10,764 nt of DNA from JACDDK01 sp041747155 (GCA_041747155.1 JBGTFQ010000150.1:1-10764); one strand, 5' to 3'. Positions 1 to 6,355 are shown, counted from the stretch's first letter. Numbers and translations are program-made. Notes: generated from the letters alone by a model not told the origin.

Positions 1-1
1 G

Positions 2-196
2 TCGGCTTTCAAGCGCGGTCAGTGGAATACGTCGCTCGGGAAGAGCGAGTTGAGCGAGGAGCAAAATCTCCAGATCGAAGATGTGTCACAACCCTCGGGA
101 GAGTTGTGCGAGATCTGCGGCACCGAGATGTACGGGTTGCATTGCAAGCTCTTGTGTCCGACCTGCGGCTACCGGAGGGACTGTTCGGACCCTTGA
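2..196 (+). CDS. small zinc-ribbon protein, 5' end open at window edge
   Basis: The frame is open from the left edge to a TGA at 194-196. The last 32 residues carry two cysteine pairs, CEIC and CPTC, and the protein ends in GYRRDCSDP, which gives a zinc-ribbon layout plus one extra cysteine near the end. I recall very short proteins ending in a CPxCGYRRDCSDP-like tail from actinobacterial genomes, but none with a known role; zinc binding is inferred from the cysteine spacing. The start is unresolved. It may lie outside the window, or at TTG 50 or GTG 83, which would give about 48 or 37 residues with no convincing Shine-Dalgarno site. The 3' end overlaps the convergent Nudix gene by 28 bases, yet the cysteine spacing is intact, which argues for a real gene. 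It is too short for most gene callers. Confidence 0.6.
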   Translation, partial: SAFKRGQWNTSLGKSELSEEQNLQIEDVSQPSGELCEICGTEMYGLHCKLLCPTCGYRRDCSDP

Positions 197-642
197 TCCG
201 AAACCGCCGCCACCGCACGTTCGCACCATCCCAGCACTTCGGCGTTGACCGACATCGCCCGCCAATCTTCGGGACCGTGCCAGCCGACCTTATCGACGGC
301 GAATTTATCCGATATCTCAGTTTCGCCGATAGGACGGGCAAAATAGATGAGATCTATGTGCTGGTGTCCCGGCCCTATGTCCTCTAACTGAACCCCCGCC
401 GGACGATGTAACTGAACCGGCTCCTCCACATCCTCACGCCTCTCTCCAATCAACTCAACCGTCATCCCGGTCTCCTCCAAGGCCTCCCGGCAAGCAGCAT
501 GATCCGGCAACTCGTCTTGCTCGATATGCCCTCCCGGCGGCAACCACATAGCGAGCTTCCGATGCCAATGAAGAAGGACCGTCCCATCCAGCACGACAAA
601 GACCGCTACCGTGAAATGCCTGCCGACGGACTGGTTCTCCAT
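169..642 (-). CDS. Nudix hydrolase
   Basis: A 157-residue protein with a complete Nudix box at residues 38-60. It matches G-x5-E-x7-REUxEExGU exactly: G38, E44, then REALEETGM from residue 52. This box binds the divalent metal and cleaves nucleoside diphosphates linked to another moiety. The N-terminal part (residues 8-35) has the beta-strand pattern usual before the box, including LPPGG just ahead of it. The substrate cannot be told from sequence; single-domain proteins of this length include pyrophosphatases for (d)NTPs, NDP-sugars or ADP-ribose. The ATG at 640-642 is the first start and gives the normal family length, although upstream bases show no clear Shine-Dalgarno site. The gene diverges from the methyltransferase at 730 and its last 28 bases overlap the zinc-ribbon gene on the other strand. 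Confidence 0.9.
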   Translation of the reverse strand: MENQSVGRHFTVAVFVVLDGTVLLHWHRKLAMWLPPGGHIEQDELPDHAACREALEETGMTVELIGERREDVEEPVQLHRPAGVQLEDIGPGHQHIDLIYFARPIGETEISDKFAVDKVGWHGPEDWRAMSVNAEVLGWCERAVAAVSDQGSEQSLR

Positions 643-729
643 GACCGCAGGTTACATCAAAGCGCCCGACGAGTTGTTCCGGTGCTCGGTATCACAGAAC
701 GAAGCTACGAATAGACGTAGCATAAGCTG

Positions 730-1386
730 GTGTTTAGAAAGCGTGGCATTAGAGACGATTCGAGTATCCCGGAAGGCGCGTTTCGGCGGGCTGACGAGTC
801 GCCGGACGAGGCTTTCTACGGTACGCCCCGGCTCGTCACGCACATCGACGACCAAGCAATAGCGGCAGTAACGCAACTCTACCGGGAACATTTTCCTACT
901 AACGGCACGGTTCTCGACCTCATGAGCAGTTGGGTAAGTCACCTACCACCAGAGATAGATTACCGTCGAATAGTGGGACTTGGCATGAACGAAGAGGAGT
1001 TGCGTCGCAATCCACGTTTAAACGAGTATGTGATCCAGGACCTCAATCGCAACCCGACACTACCGTTCGAGGATGACGAATTCGACGGTGCGGGCTGCTG
1101 CGTCTCGATAGACTATTTGACTCGTCCCATTGAAGTTTTAAGAGAGGTTGGGCGCGTCTTGAGAACTGGATCTCCGGTAGTGATCTCATTTTCTAATCGT
1201 TGTTTCCCTGACAAGGCGGTGGCAGTCTGGCACCAACTCGATGACGCAGGACGCATGCAGCTCGTTGAGCACTATCTCCGTGAAGCGGGTAACTTCGAGA
1301 ATATCCGTTCTCTCGACCGCAGCTCGCCTCGTATGTTCAGCGACCCTTTATATGCTGTAGTTGGAGAAAGCGTAGGCCCGGTGTAA
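730..1386 (+). CDS. class I SAM-dependent methyltransferase (Methyltransf_11-like), full-length copy
   Basis: A 218-residue protein resembling actinobacterial and cyanobacterial methyltransferase-domain proteins. Residues 28-40 (EAFYGTPRLVTHI) precede a motif I region, VLDLMSSWVSHLP at 61-73, in which the usual glycine-rich GxGxG is replaced by DLMSS. An acidic FEDDEFD at 113-119 and a CCVSIDYL segment correspond to motifs II/III, and EVLREVGRVLRTGSPVVISFSNRCFP is the usual post-motif strand. The acceptor substrate is unknown. Start: an in-frame TAG at 718-720 limits the gene to GTG 730 (or CTG 727); no strong Shine-Dalgarno site is visible. Codon choice is richer in A/T than in ychF or the DUF5872-like gene. 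Its last 62 residues are paralogous to a fragment at 3996-4202 (46 of 62 identical by my count), so it may belong to an imported segment. Confidence 0.85.
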   Translation: MFRKRGIRDDSSIPEGAFRRADESPDEAFYGTPRLVTHIDDQAIAAVTQLYREHFPTNGTVLDLMSSWVSHLPPEIDYRRIVGLGMNEEELRRNPRLNEYVIQDLNRNPTLPFEDDEFDGAGCCVSIDYLTRPIEVLREVGRVLRTGSPVVISFSNRCFPDKAVAVWHQLDDAGRMQLVEHYLREAGNFENIRSLDRSSPRMFSDPLYAVVGESVGPV

Positions 1387-1404
1387 TCTACGACGATGAT
1401 TGCA

Positions 1405-1429
1405 CTTGCTGACGGTCGTTCAGCGCAAG
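1405..1429 (+). terminator. imperfect hairpin between convergent genes
   Basis: CTTGC-TGA pairs with TCA-gc-GCAAG around a seven-base loop, 19 bases past the methyltransferase stop. It lies in the 140-base gap between convergent genes, where a terminator is expected. There is a two-base bulge and no T-run on either side, so this is only a weak candidate. Nothing else is evident in 1387-1526. Confidence 0.3.
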
Positions 1430-1526
1430 CGATGCTCGGGAGCTGAGCCGATTTGTCTTGCGGAGGATTACATCCGACCAGTTACTTAGCCAACTTTATC
1501 CCTAGACTTTAGGTTTCTCAACTCGC

Positions 1527-2393
1527 CTAGATGTTTTGTGTCGGCTCCGCTCCCATTTCATCCTCACCCTCATAACTGTAGGAATCTAGGTCGAAGTAAG
1601 TAGTAGCCAGATAGTCACTAACGCTAATTCTGTTCTCCGTCGTGACCTCGTACGACAGGATGACCTGCTCTTCAGATACCTGCTCACATAGATCTACAAA
1701 CAAACGCTCTACTTCTCCGCTCCCCTCCTCCCAATCCTCCTCATCTAAGAAGAATAGAAGAGTCACATCGTATGGTTCACTGTCGTTCTTTCTGAGAACG
1801 TGAATTCGCTTCACTAAATCGAGCACGTCCGAGAGATCATTGATATTTTTCTTTCTGATTTGTCGTACCCGTGTGGTAATAGGGTCGTTTAATACTTCGA
1901 CGACTTCATCCGGGTCAACAGGACGAGTGTACCGGCTGCCAAGCCAATTTCGAAATCTTTTCAACCTGGCTTCGGAAGCGGGCCACTCTACAGGCTCTCG
2001 GGCAAGTAGAACTGCTTTTTCCAAGCTAGTGCGAGTGGCGACGTCAGCTATCAAGTTGTTATCAGGATCTACGAGGAAGTACCTAGCGCTGTTCGTGTCT
2101 GCATCACGCACCTTGTTTTGGTCCTGCTCCTCAAAACAGCGAAGTACCTCTACTCTAGGATACTTTGTCGGAGGCTTTACTATGTCACATGTGTGCGTCA
2201 CAAGAATACAAAGCTGTCCCTCAGTCGCGTCCCTGACGGCCATTTCAATTTCCATGTTGTGGTCTTCCAAACTGTCAGCAGCAGCTTGGGCTTCAGCGGT
2301 TATAGGTGTATTAGGCGAGAAGAGAAAAGCATCTCCGACATCTACTAATAGATAACCTTGTTCCCACCCCGCCTCACGAATCGCATTTTCCAA
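1527..2393 (-). CDS. uncharacterised protein with CDIV motif and RNWLGSRYTRP motif
   Basis: A 288-residue soluble protein of unknown function, with no signal peptide or membrane segment. It has GWEQGYLL near the N-terminus, then LVTHTCDIV around residues 64-72 followed by a PRVEVL strand, then NSARYFLVD, and RNWLGSRYTRP in the middle. I recall a loose group of bacterial proteins, often next to other unknown genes in variable regions, that share SQDCDIV-, VE- and W-x-x-RY-x-RP-like motifs in this order; membership is from memory and the function of that group is unknown to me. The C-terminus is very acidic (DLDSYSYEGEDEMG). It is the last gene of a three-gene minus-strand unit. The start is uncertain: TTG 2391-2393 lacks a Shine-Dalgarno site, and the in-frame TAG ending the previous gene lies 12 bases upstream, so it may depend on reinitiation. 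Confidence 0.7.
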   Translation of the reverse strand: MENAIREAGWEQGYLLVDVGDAFLFSPNTPITAEAQAAADSLEDHNMEIEMAVRDATEGQLCILVTHTCDIVKPPTKYPRVEVLRCFEEQDQNKVRDADTNSARYFLVDPDNNLIADVATRTSLEKAVLLAREPVEWPASEARLKRFRNWLGSRYTRPVDPDEVVEVLNDPITTRVRQIRKKNINDLSDVLDLVKRIHVLRKNDSEPYDVTLLFFLDEEDWEEGSGEVERLFVDLCEQVSEEQVILSYEVTTENRISVSDYLATTYFDLDSYSYEGEDEMGAEPTQNI

Positions 2394-2405
2394 GGAGGCT
2401 TGTAG

Positions 2406-2942
2406 CTAGCCCCGGTGAATGGTTCGAACCTTGCCCAGTGAAGTCGGAGGAGCGTAATCCTCAGCCTCGATGTTTGCCGACCTTGGACTGATCGCATTCA
2501 TACGAGCTTCGTATTCATTGGGGTCAACATAATCTTTCCACCCACGATACTCAATTTGGGGTGGTCCATCTACAAGAGTGCCCGGAGTGGTATCTAACAA
2601 CGAGCTACGCACAGGCTCCATTGAACGCGCGAGAATGTCTACTACAGCCTCTCCATGCAGCGTCAAAACACTGCCAACGCTTCCCATAGAAGACACGATT
2701 GAGCGAGACAAAGCCTCGGCGGGAAGGGCGGCTGCAGCGCCAATAATATTGCTTGAAGATCGTAGGTTTTGCGTCATCAGCAAACAAGCATCCATTAGTA
2801 TTAGCTGTGCTGCTAGGGGCGTGATTCCCTTAGTCTCTTCTTTCATGTCATTTCCTGTTGAAGATATAGAAATCCTCGGGTCAGACTTACTGAAAGCTCT
2901 GTTTGGTATGTTCAGAGATGGAGAGTAAGTTCCACTAATCAT
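2406..2942 (-). CDS. hypothetical protein, middle gene of the three-gene cassette
   Basis: A 178-residue protein I do not recognise. I prefer ATG 2940-2942 to the GTG three codons upstream because AAGGGTGG lies five bases before it (2948-2955 on the plus strand). This start overlaps the 3' end of the TIGR04255-like gene in ATGATTAG, which suggests translational coupling. Residues about 38-105 are rich in Ala, Ser, Leu and Met (for example LILMDACLLMTQNL) and look like amphipathic helices rather than clear membrane spans. The C-terminal third is more polar with many prolines, including QIEYRGWKDYVDPNEYEARM. There are no catalytic signatures. Because it sits between two proteins of sporadic distribution, it is probably a partner or adaptor in the same complex; that is inference from gene order only. 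Confidence 0.65.
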   Translation of the reverse strand: MISGTYSPSLNIPNRAFSKSDPRISISSTGNDMKEETKGITPLAAQLILMDACLLMTQNLRSSSNIIGAAAALPAEALSRSIVSSMGSVGSVLTLHGEAVVDILARSMEPVRSSLLDTTPGTLVDGPPQIEYRGWKDYVDPNEYEARMNAISPRSANIEAEDYAPPTSLGKVRTIHRG

Positions 2943-3741
2943 TACGGCCACCCTTCAAATACTCGAACAACTCGTCTTTTATTCCCCAACGGAACAAGCT
3001 GTATATAGTCCTATTGTACCCTTTAATCAGTTCAACAAGATTGTCAACATTTAGTTCTACCCCTCCTTCGTCATAGGCGTCCAAGTCGAGCAAATAGAAT
3101 TCACCATTGGGAGGCGTTGGCGTCTGGGGATCTGGCGCCACAGTGGTACCTTGTACAGCTCCGTGACGAACTATCAGAAAACCATTTGGAATTGACAAAC
3201 GCAATTCCTGAAGTGTTGATTCCACATTGCTAGAAATAGCGTCGTCCGAGAGCAAGCCTAGCAGGGTAGGATTCATAAGCTGCCGCCAGTCTGATGGTTT
3301 CTCTACCTTGGGATGGCGAATTTCGTTTACGTATCTCAAGCCGACGCGATTCCGAACGGATATACCAAAGACCTCCTGCGCTGCAAGCAGTACGCCTTCC
3401 ATCCGACTTGCGAACTCACTCACGCTAGTGTAGTTCTTGACTTCCAAAGATATAGAGTTGACAGTTAGGGTAATAGTCCAATTTTGCTCTATATCCTTAA
3501 ACTGCCAATTGTTGGCCGTAGCCGGTTGCGGAACAACTCCCTGTGGACTTAGAAGTAGATCCACCTGCTGACCAGCATAGTAGTAAGGATAGTCTTTGCG
3601 TACTTGCTCCTGGTACCTAGCTATGAGTTTCTCGTCGGTTTGAATAGACAGGATATCTGGGAACCGTAGTTGAACGATCGCAAGAGCGATCGGCGAGCGT
3701 TCTAGGTCAACAGGATCGTGCTGCGGCAGTGTACTAATCAC
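2935..3741 (-). CDS. TIGR04255-like protein, first gene of the three-gene cassette
   Basis: A 268-residue soluble protein. The opening (LERSPIALAIVQLRFPDIL), the RNRVGLRYVNEI strand, the FYLLDLDAYDEG segment and the late helix ending YSLFRWGIKDELFEYLKG match my memory of the sporadically distributed TIGR04255 family. The molecular function of that family is not established as far as I know. The length is typical. GTG 3739-3741 is preceded by GAGG four bases upstream (plus-strand 3746-3749). The ATG in that leader reads Met-Ser-Asp-stop, so it is not the start. The stop overlaps the next gene by eight bases. The 158 bases upstream carry no gene before the chimeric ORF at 3900, so the cassette promoter must be there. 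Codon use is more AT-rich than in genes past 4000, consistent with transfer. The family call is from memory, not a search. Confidence 0.7.
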   Translation of the reverse strand: MISTLPQHDPVDLERSPIALAIVQLRFPDILSIQTDEKLIARYQEQVRKDYPYYYAGQQVDLLLSPQGVVPQPATANNWQFKDIEQNWTITLTVNSISLEVKNYTSVSEFASRMEGVLLAAQEVFGISVRNRVGLRYVNEIRHPKVEKPSDWRQLMNPTLLGLLSDDAISSNVESTLQELRLSIPNGFLIVRHGAVQGTTVAPDPQTPTPPNGEFYLLDLDAYDEGGVELNVDNLVELIKGYNRTIYSLFRWGIKDELFEYLKGGRND

Positions 3742-3899
3742 TCATCCTCACTTCAAACGAATCCCATTAATTGAGATTCTACGACAATTCCGAGCCAGGG
3801 GCTAGTATTACGATTACACGAATAAGCGCAAGTCTACACTGATGTCAACGGTATCGCAGGACGTCAAATAAGCAAACAAAGTGCATCGCAAACTAGCTG
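3742..3899 (-). promoter_or_regulatory. probable promoter region of the three-gene cassette
   Basis: This AT-rich gap lies upstream of the cassette's first gene and contains no supported coding sequence. On the minus strand TTGCGC and TACTAG stand 18 bases apart (within 3796-3830), a possible weak -35/-10 pair; I place little weight on the exact boxes. No operator-like palindrome stands out. The imported/native junction lies about 100 bases further right, near 3995. Confidence 0.3.
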
Positions 3900-4202
3900 G
3901 TGAGTTCTATGACAGAGCTGACGATCCTCTCTGGATACAGTTCGCTAGTGTTATATGGAACCCTAATCTGTGTTTGTCTACTGACGAAGTTACCAAATCG
4001 GTGCTTTCCGACCAAAGCCGTAGATGTCTGGCACCGGCTCGATGACGCAGGACGCACGAAACTTGTGGAACTGTACCTGCGAGACGCGGGAAACTTCCAG
4101 GATGTTCGCAGCGAGGACCGGAGTCCGAAGCGCATGTTCTCGGACCCGTTGTACGCCGTGCTCGGAAATAGCACCGGACCTTTCGACGGGAGCCAAACAT
4201 GA
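3900..4202 (+). pseudogene. 3' remnant of a second methyltransferase copy fused to unrelated 5' sequence
   Basis: From Asn codon 3996 to the stop, the frame reads NRCFPTKAVDVWHRLDDAG onward and aligns without gaps to residues 156-217 of the methyltransferase at 730-1386, with 46 of 62 residues identical by my count. Before 3996 the 32 in-frame codons (GTG start at 3900) show no resemblance to any methyltransferase, and no trace of the missing N-terminal two thirds, including the SAM-binding motif I, exists nearby. The product cannot be an active methyltransferase. The fragment uses GC-richer codons than the full copy and keeps an ATGA overlap with the next gene. It therefore looks like the resident gene, beheaded when neighbouring DNA arrived. 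A short chimeric protein may still be translated and could keep the downstream gene coupled. Confidence 0.75.
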
Positions 4203-4759
4203 CGAAGAACGAGGACAAGTACACCCATCCGCAGATGCGCGAGAAGATAAAAGAAGAGATAAAAGCCGACGATAAGGGCGGAAAGAAAGGCCAATGGTCC
4301 GCCCGCAAAAGCCAACTCCTCACTCAAACCTACGAGAAACAAGGTGGTGGCTACAAGGGCGAGAAGGACCAGAGCCAACGCGACCTCGAAAAGTGGACGA
4401 ACGAGGAGTGGCAGACACAGGAAGGCAAGGCCGAAGCTCGCGAGGGCGACGAGACCGCCCGGTACCTCCCCAAAGAAGCTTGGGAGAAACTCAGCGAAGA
4501 CGAAAAACGTGAGACCGAAGAGAAGAAACGGTCAGGCTCCCGCGAGGGAGAGCAGTTCGTCCCGAACACTAGAAAGGCAAAGAAAGCCCGACGGGTCAGT
4601 CAGAGTCTTCCGCTCAACGGCTACGACGACCTCAATGTCGAGAGCATCGAGAAGAAAGCCAAAGGACTCTCCAACGATGAGCTCGACCAAATCCTTGAGT
4701 ACGAGAAAAACCACAAGAATCGCAAGACCCTCGTTGCAACTCTTCAGAAGCGGCTTTAG
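4199..4759 (+). CDS. DUF5872-like, highly charged Lys/Glu-rich protein
   Basis: A 186-residue hydrophilic protein with very many Lys and Glu. Residues 8-95 contain YTHPQMREKIKEEIKADDKGG, GQWSARKSQLLTQTYEKQGGGY, DLEKWTNEEWQTQEGKA and ARYLPKEAWEKLS, which I recognise as the DUF5872 pattern. RSGSREGEQFVPNTRKAKKAR (111-131) completes it. A separate C-terminal helical module (about 137-186) has GYDDLNVESIEKKAKGLSNDELDQILEYEKNHKNR; similar tails end other actinobacterial proteins. The function is unknown; the basic, disordered-looking composition would suit nucleic-acid binding, which is inference. The ATG overlaps the stop of the upstream remnant (ATGA), so this gene was probably co-translated with the intact resident methyltransferase. 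It is GC-rich in codon choice, unlike the cassette to its left. Confidence 0.8.
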   Translation: MTKNEDKYTHPQMREKIKEEIKADDKGGKKGQWSARKSQLLTQTYEKQGGGYKGEKDQSQRDLEKWTNEEWQTQEGKAEAREGDETARYLPKEAWEKLSEDEKRETEEKKRSGSREGEQFVPNTRKAKKARRVSQSLPLNGYDDLNVESIEKKAKGLSNDELDQILEYEKNHKNRKTLVATLQKRL

Positions 4760-4763
4760 CTTC
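4747..4763 (+). terminator. weak hairpin at the end of the DUF5872-like gene
   Basis: GAAGC (4747-4751) and GCTTC (4759-4763) flank a seven-base loop that includes the stop codon. A second small dyad, AATGA-TGCT-TCATT, follows about ten bases later. Neither has a T-run, so termination here is only a guess. Confidence 0.2.
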
Positions 4764-4874
4764 AACCAGAAATGATGCTTCATTGGACCTGGAAGCTGAA
4801 GTGTAGGCGTATACCAGGGCAACGGAGCAAGTTGTGATCTAGTCGTGGGTGAACGTTTGAGGTGTTCTAGCAAG

Positions 4875-4908
4875 TCAGCATCTCAGCACACCGAATCAAA
4901 AGTGCTGA
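4875..4908. repeat. phased TCAGCNNN octamers with a perfect 7-bp dyad
   Basis: TCAGCATC (4875-4882) is followed directly by TCAGCACA (4883-4890). The second octamer's TCAGCAC (4883-4889) pairs perfectly with GTGCTGA (4902-4908) across a 12-base loop. The element lies between the convergent DUF5872-like and DUF6391 genes, so it may act as a two-way terminator. The same octamer phasing occurs at 8024-8055. Confidence 0.5.
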
Positions 4909-4928
4909 CGTGCTCAAGTGCTTCGGAT

Positions 4929-5618
4929 CTAGCGGACGATGGCTCCGTCTTCGCGGAGGATCTCAACAGCATCAGGGTCCGTGTGAAAGACTCGAACCCT
5001 AACCGTCGATGCCGCCATCAATACTCCAACGATGCCGGTGCGCAAGTCCTGGGGATTCGCTGGCTCGGCCCAGCCGACCTCGGCGTTTGTCAGATCGGAA
5101 TCCGTAGTGACGAAACGCTGCAGAAACAGACTCAGAGGTACGCGGAGCGCGAAAGCCAGAAGCAGGGAGCCGAGTATAAGCCCGTAGATCGGCCATCCGA
5201 GGTACAGACCTAGACCCAGCGAAGCCAGAAAGAAGATCGCCGTGAGCAGGTTGACCGACACAATGGTGGTGCCGCAGTTTCGGTGGATCGCCAACCGCTT
5301 CTCTCCGTCCCGCAGCCGTCCCAACGCCTCTCGCGCAGCCGACTCGACTTCCTCAATAGAACGCACGCCCTGCACAAAGAATCCGTCCTCGGTGGAGAAA
5401 CCACTCAACCGGCGGCCCGGTTCACGCTCCATCATCACCACGATCGTCGCATGCTCCAAAGCGTGATTGCGACGCAAGATGCGGTTTCCGAACATCGACG
5501 TCATCTGACGCGGATAGACAAACAAACTCGCAACCGCCTGCAACGAGAAAAGTATCGGCAGCACGAGCAGAAAACCTATCGCGAATACCGCTACCAGAAA
5601 CACCACTACAAAAGCCAC
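4929..5618 (-). CDS. DUF6391 family membrane protein
   Basis: A 229-residue membrane protein. Residues 2-34 form a strongly hydrophobic N-terminal segment, and about 120-140 and 142-165 form two more. Between them is a cytoplasmic-looking domain with NHALEHATI (51-59), LSGFSTEDGFFVQG (71-84), EALGRLRDGEKRLAIH (97-112) and NCGTT (114-118). The NHALEHAT and IHxNCGT motifs are those I associate with DUF6391. The His/Glu of HALEH recall metal or protease-type sites, but no activity is known to me. GTG 5616-5618 is preceded by AGAAGGTAGGCGG on the minus strand; the nearby ATG opens only a five-codon frame. It lies 72 bases downstream of the selenoprotein gene on the same strand and could be the third gene of the ychF transcript, though the gap also permits its own promoter. 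Confidence 0.75.
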   Translation of the reverse strand: MAFVVVFLVAVFAIGFLLVLPILFSLQAVASLFVYPRQMTSMFGNRILRRNHALEHATIVVMMEREPGRRLSGFSTEDGFFVQGVRSIEEVESAAREALGRLRDGEKRLAIHRNCGTTIVSVNLLTAIFFLASLGLGLYLGWPIYGLILGSLLLAFALRVPLSLFLQRFVTTDSDLTNAEVGWAEPANPQDLRTGIVGVLMAASTVRVRVFHTDPDAVEILREDGAIVR

Positions 5619-5690
5619 ATCCGCCTACCTTCTTGAGACGATTTCTACGAGTTTATTATACGCCAGCACGCTACGTTTACGCTGTGAATT

Positions 5691-6350
5691 TCATCCGCCG
5701 CCATCCATGCGCCACTCAAACGGCAACGGTACTTCGCCGCGATCGTCCATCCCGTGCAGCAGAGATAATGCGGCTTTTGCGACTTCTCGGTGTCTGGTCG
5801 CGTTCCCCGGCGCACCCATCGGATAATTGTATTGGAACGGGACAAAGGCGACTCGCGGCGAGATCATGCCGGTCTCCATCGAAAGCGTCACTGTTGGGAT
5901 GCCACGGGTTTCTATCTCTTCGCTGACCAATCCCACGGATCGGTGGCAGAGCGGTCACGAAGGGGTGAGGAGAACCGCATCTACGTTGTCGTCGATCAAA
6001 TTCCCCGCTACTTCGGGTGCAGTCGAAGTTACGAGGGTTTCCGGGTCGTGGATCGCACCCATAAGACTGAAGTGCCGATAGTTGGCCTCCCCCACGAAAC
6101 CGTCTTCCACGAGTTTTCGGAGCGTCCACAGCGGGAAAACGGCATCGAGGTCGCTGGCTTCGTCCGGTCGGTAGTAGGCGTGGATCCACGTTAGGGCTGT
6201 CGCGTCGTGCGGTATCTCGCGGTAGGAGCAATCTCCTCCGGGGTCGTCTATGTCGAAGCGGGTGTCGTCCGGTAGGTGTACGCCGCCGGTGGTTACCAGG
6301 GCGACGCGGCTTTCGGAGAGGGGTTTTTGGAGCCGAGAGAAGGGTGGCAC
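5691..6350 (-). CDS. selenoprotein B family protein (glycine/sarcosine/betaine reductase type), in-frame UGA read as selenocysteine
   Basis: Read through the TGA at 5955-5957, this frame gives a 219-residue protein of the glycine/sarcosine/betaine and D-proline reductase selenoprotein B family. Upstream: KPLSESRVALVTTGGVHL (9-26), GDCSYREIP (39-47) and FSLMGAI. The TGA is residue 132, after VDAVLLTPS, and is followed by PLCH, giving a redox-type U-x-x-C motif (U132, C135). Family features then continue: GLVSEEIETRGIPTVTLS and later FVPFQYNYPMGAPG. The frame ends at a second TGA (5691-5693) that matches the expected C-terminus. A SECIS-like hairpin follows the UGA. The stand-alone members' substrate is unknown to me; thiol/selenol reductase activity is inferred. 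GTG 6348-6350 begins five bases after ychF stops, with no clear Shine-Dalgarno site, so coupling with ychF is likely. A conventional caller would report two ORFs. Confidence 0.85.
5923..5957 (-). promoter_or_regulatory. candidate bacterial SECIS element
   Basis: Starting at the UGA (5957-5955, minus strand), 18 bases separate the codon from a three-base apical loop GUG (5936-5934). The upper stem is ACCGAUCC (5944-5937) with GGAUUGGU (5933-5926): eight pairs including one G-U. Below a CC bulge, CUG (5949-5947) pairs with CAG (5925-5923). The published rules for bacterial SECIS elements (16-37 bases from UGA to loop, apical loop 3-14 bases, a G among its first two bases) are all met. SelB would bind this loop. 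Confidence 0.75.
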
Positions 6351-6355
6351 GTCGC

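Noticed and set aside
2412..2432. GGTTCGAACC, resembling a tRNA T-arm
   Set aside because: It is a short palindrome within the 3' end of the 178-residue gene; no acceptor, D-arm or anticodon arm can be built around it.
1387..3995. Transposon or integrative element around the cassette
   Set aside because: No transposase, integrase, terminal inverted repeats or tRNA attachment site could be found at the edges; only the duplicated methyltransferase end supports transfer.
3893..4378. Antisense ORFs over the DUF5872-like gene that look membrane-like
   Set aside because: They are reverse-complement shadows of Lys/Glu-rich codons, which give Phe/Leu runs; the sense gene has clear family motifs.
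4985..5005. GGGTTCGAGTC on the minus strand, tRNA-like
   Set aside because: The flanking bases do not pair as a T-stem, and it codes for the C-terminal region of the DUF6391 protein.
5283..5636. Plus-strand 117-codon ORF opposite the DUF6391 gene
   Set aside because: His/Arg-rich shadow translation of a gene with conserved motifs on the other strand.
5691..5693. Second in-frame TGA as another selenocysteine codon
   Set aside because: It sits at the expected C-terminal end of the family, the following 23 codons lack family features, and no hairpin of SECIS type was seen after it.
5691..5936. Separate 81-codon ORF starting at GTG 5936
   Set aside because: It is the C-terminal half of the selenoprotein; the GTG lies in the SECIS loop and the frame is continuous with the upstream half through the UGA.
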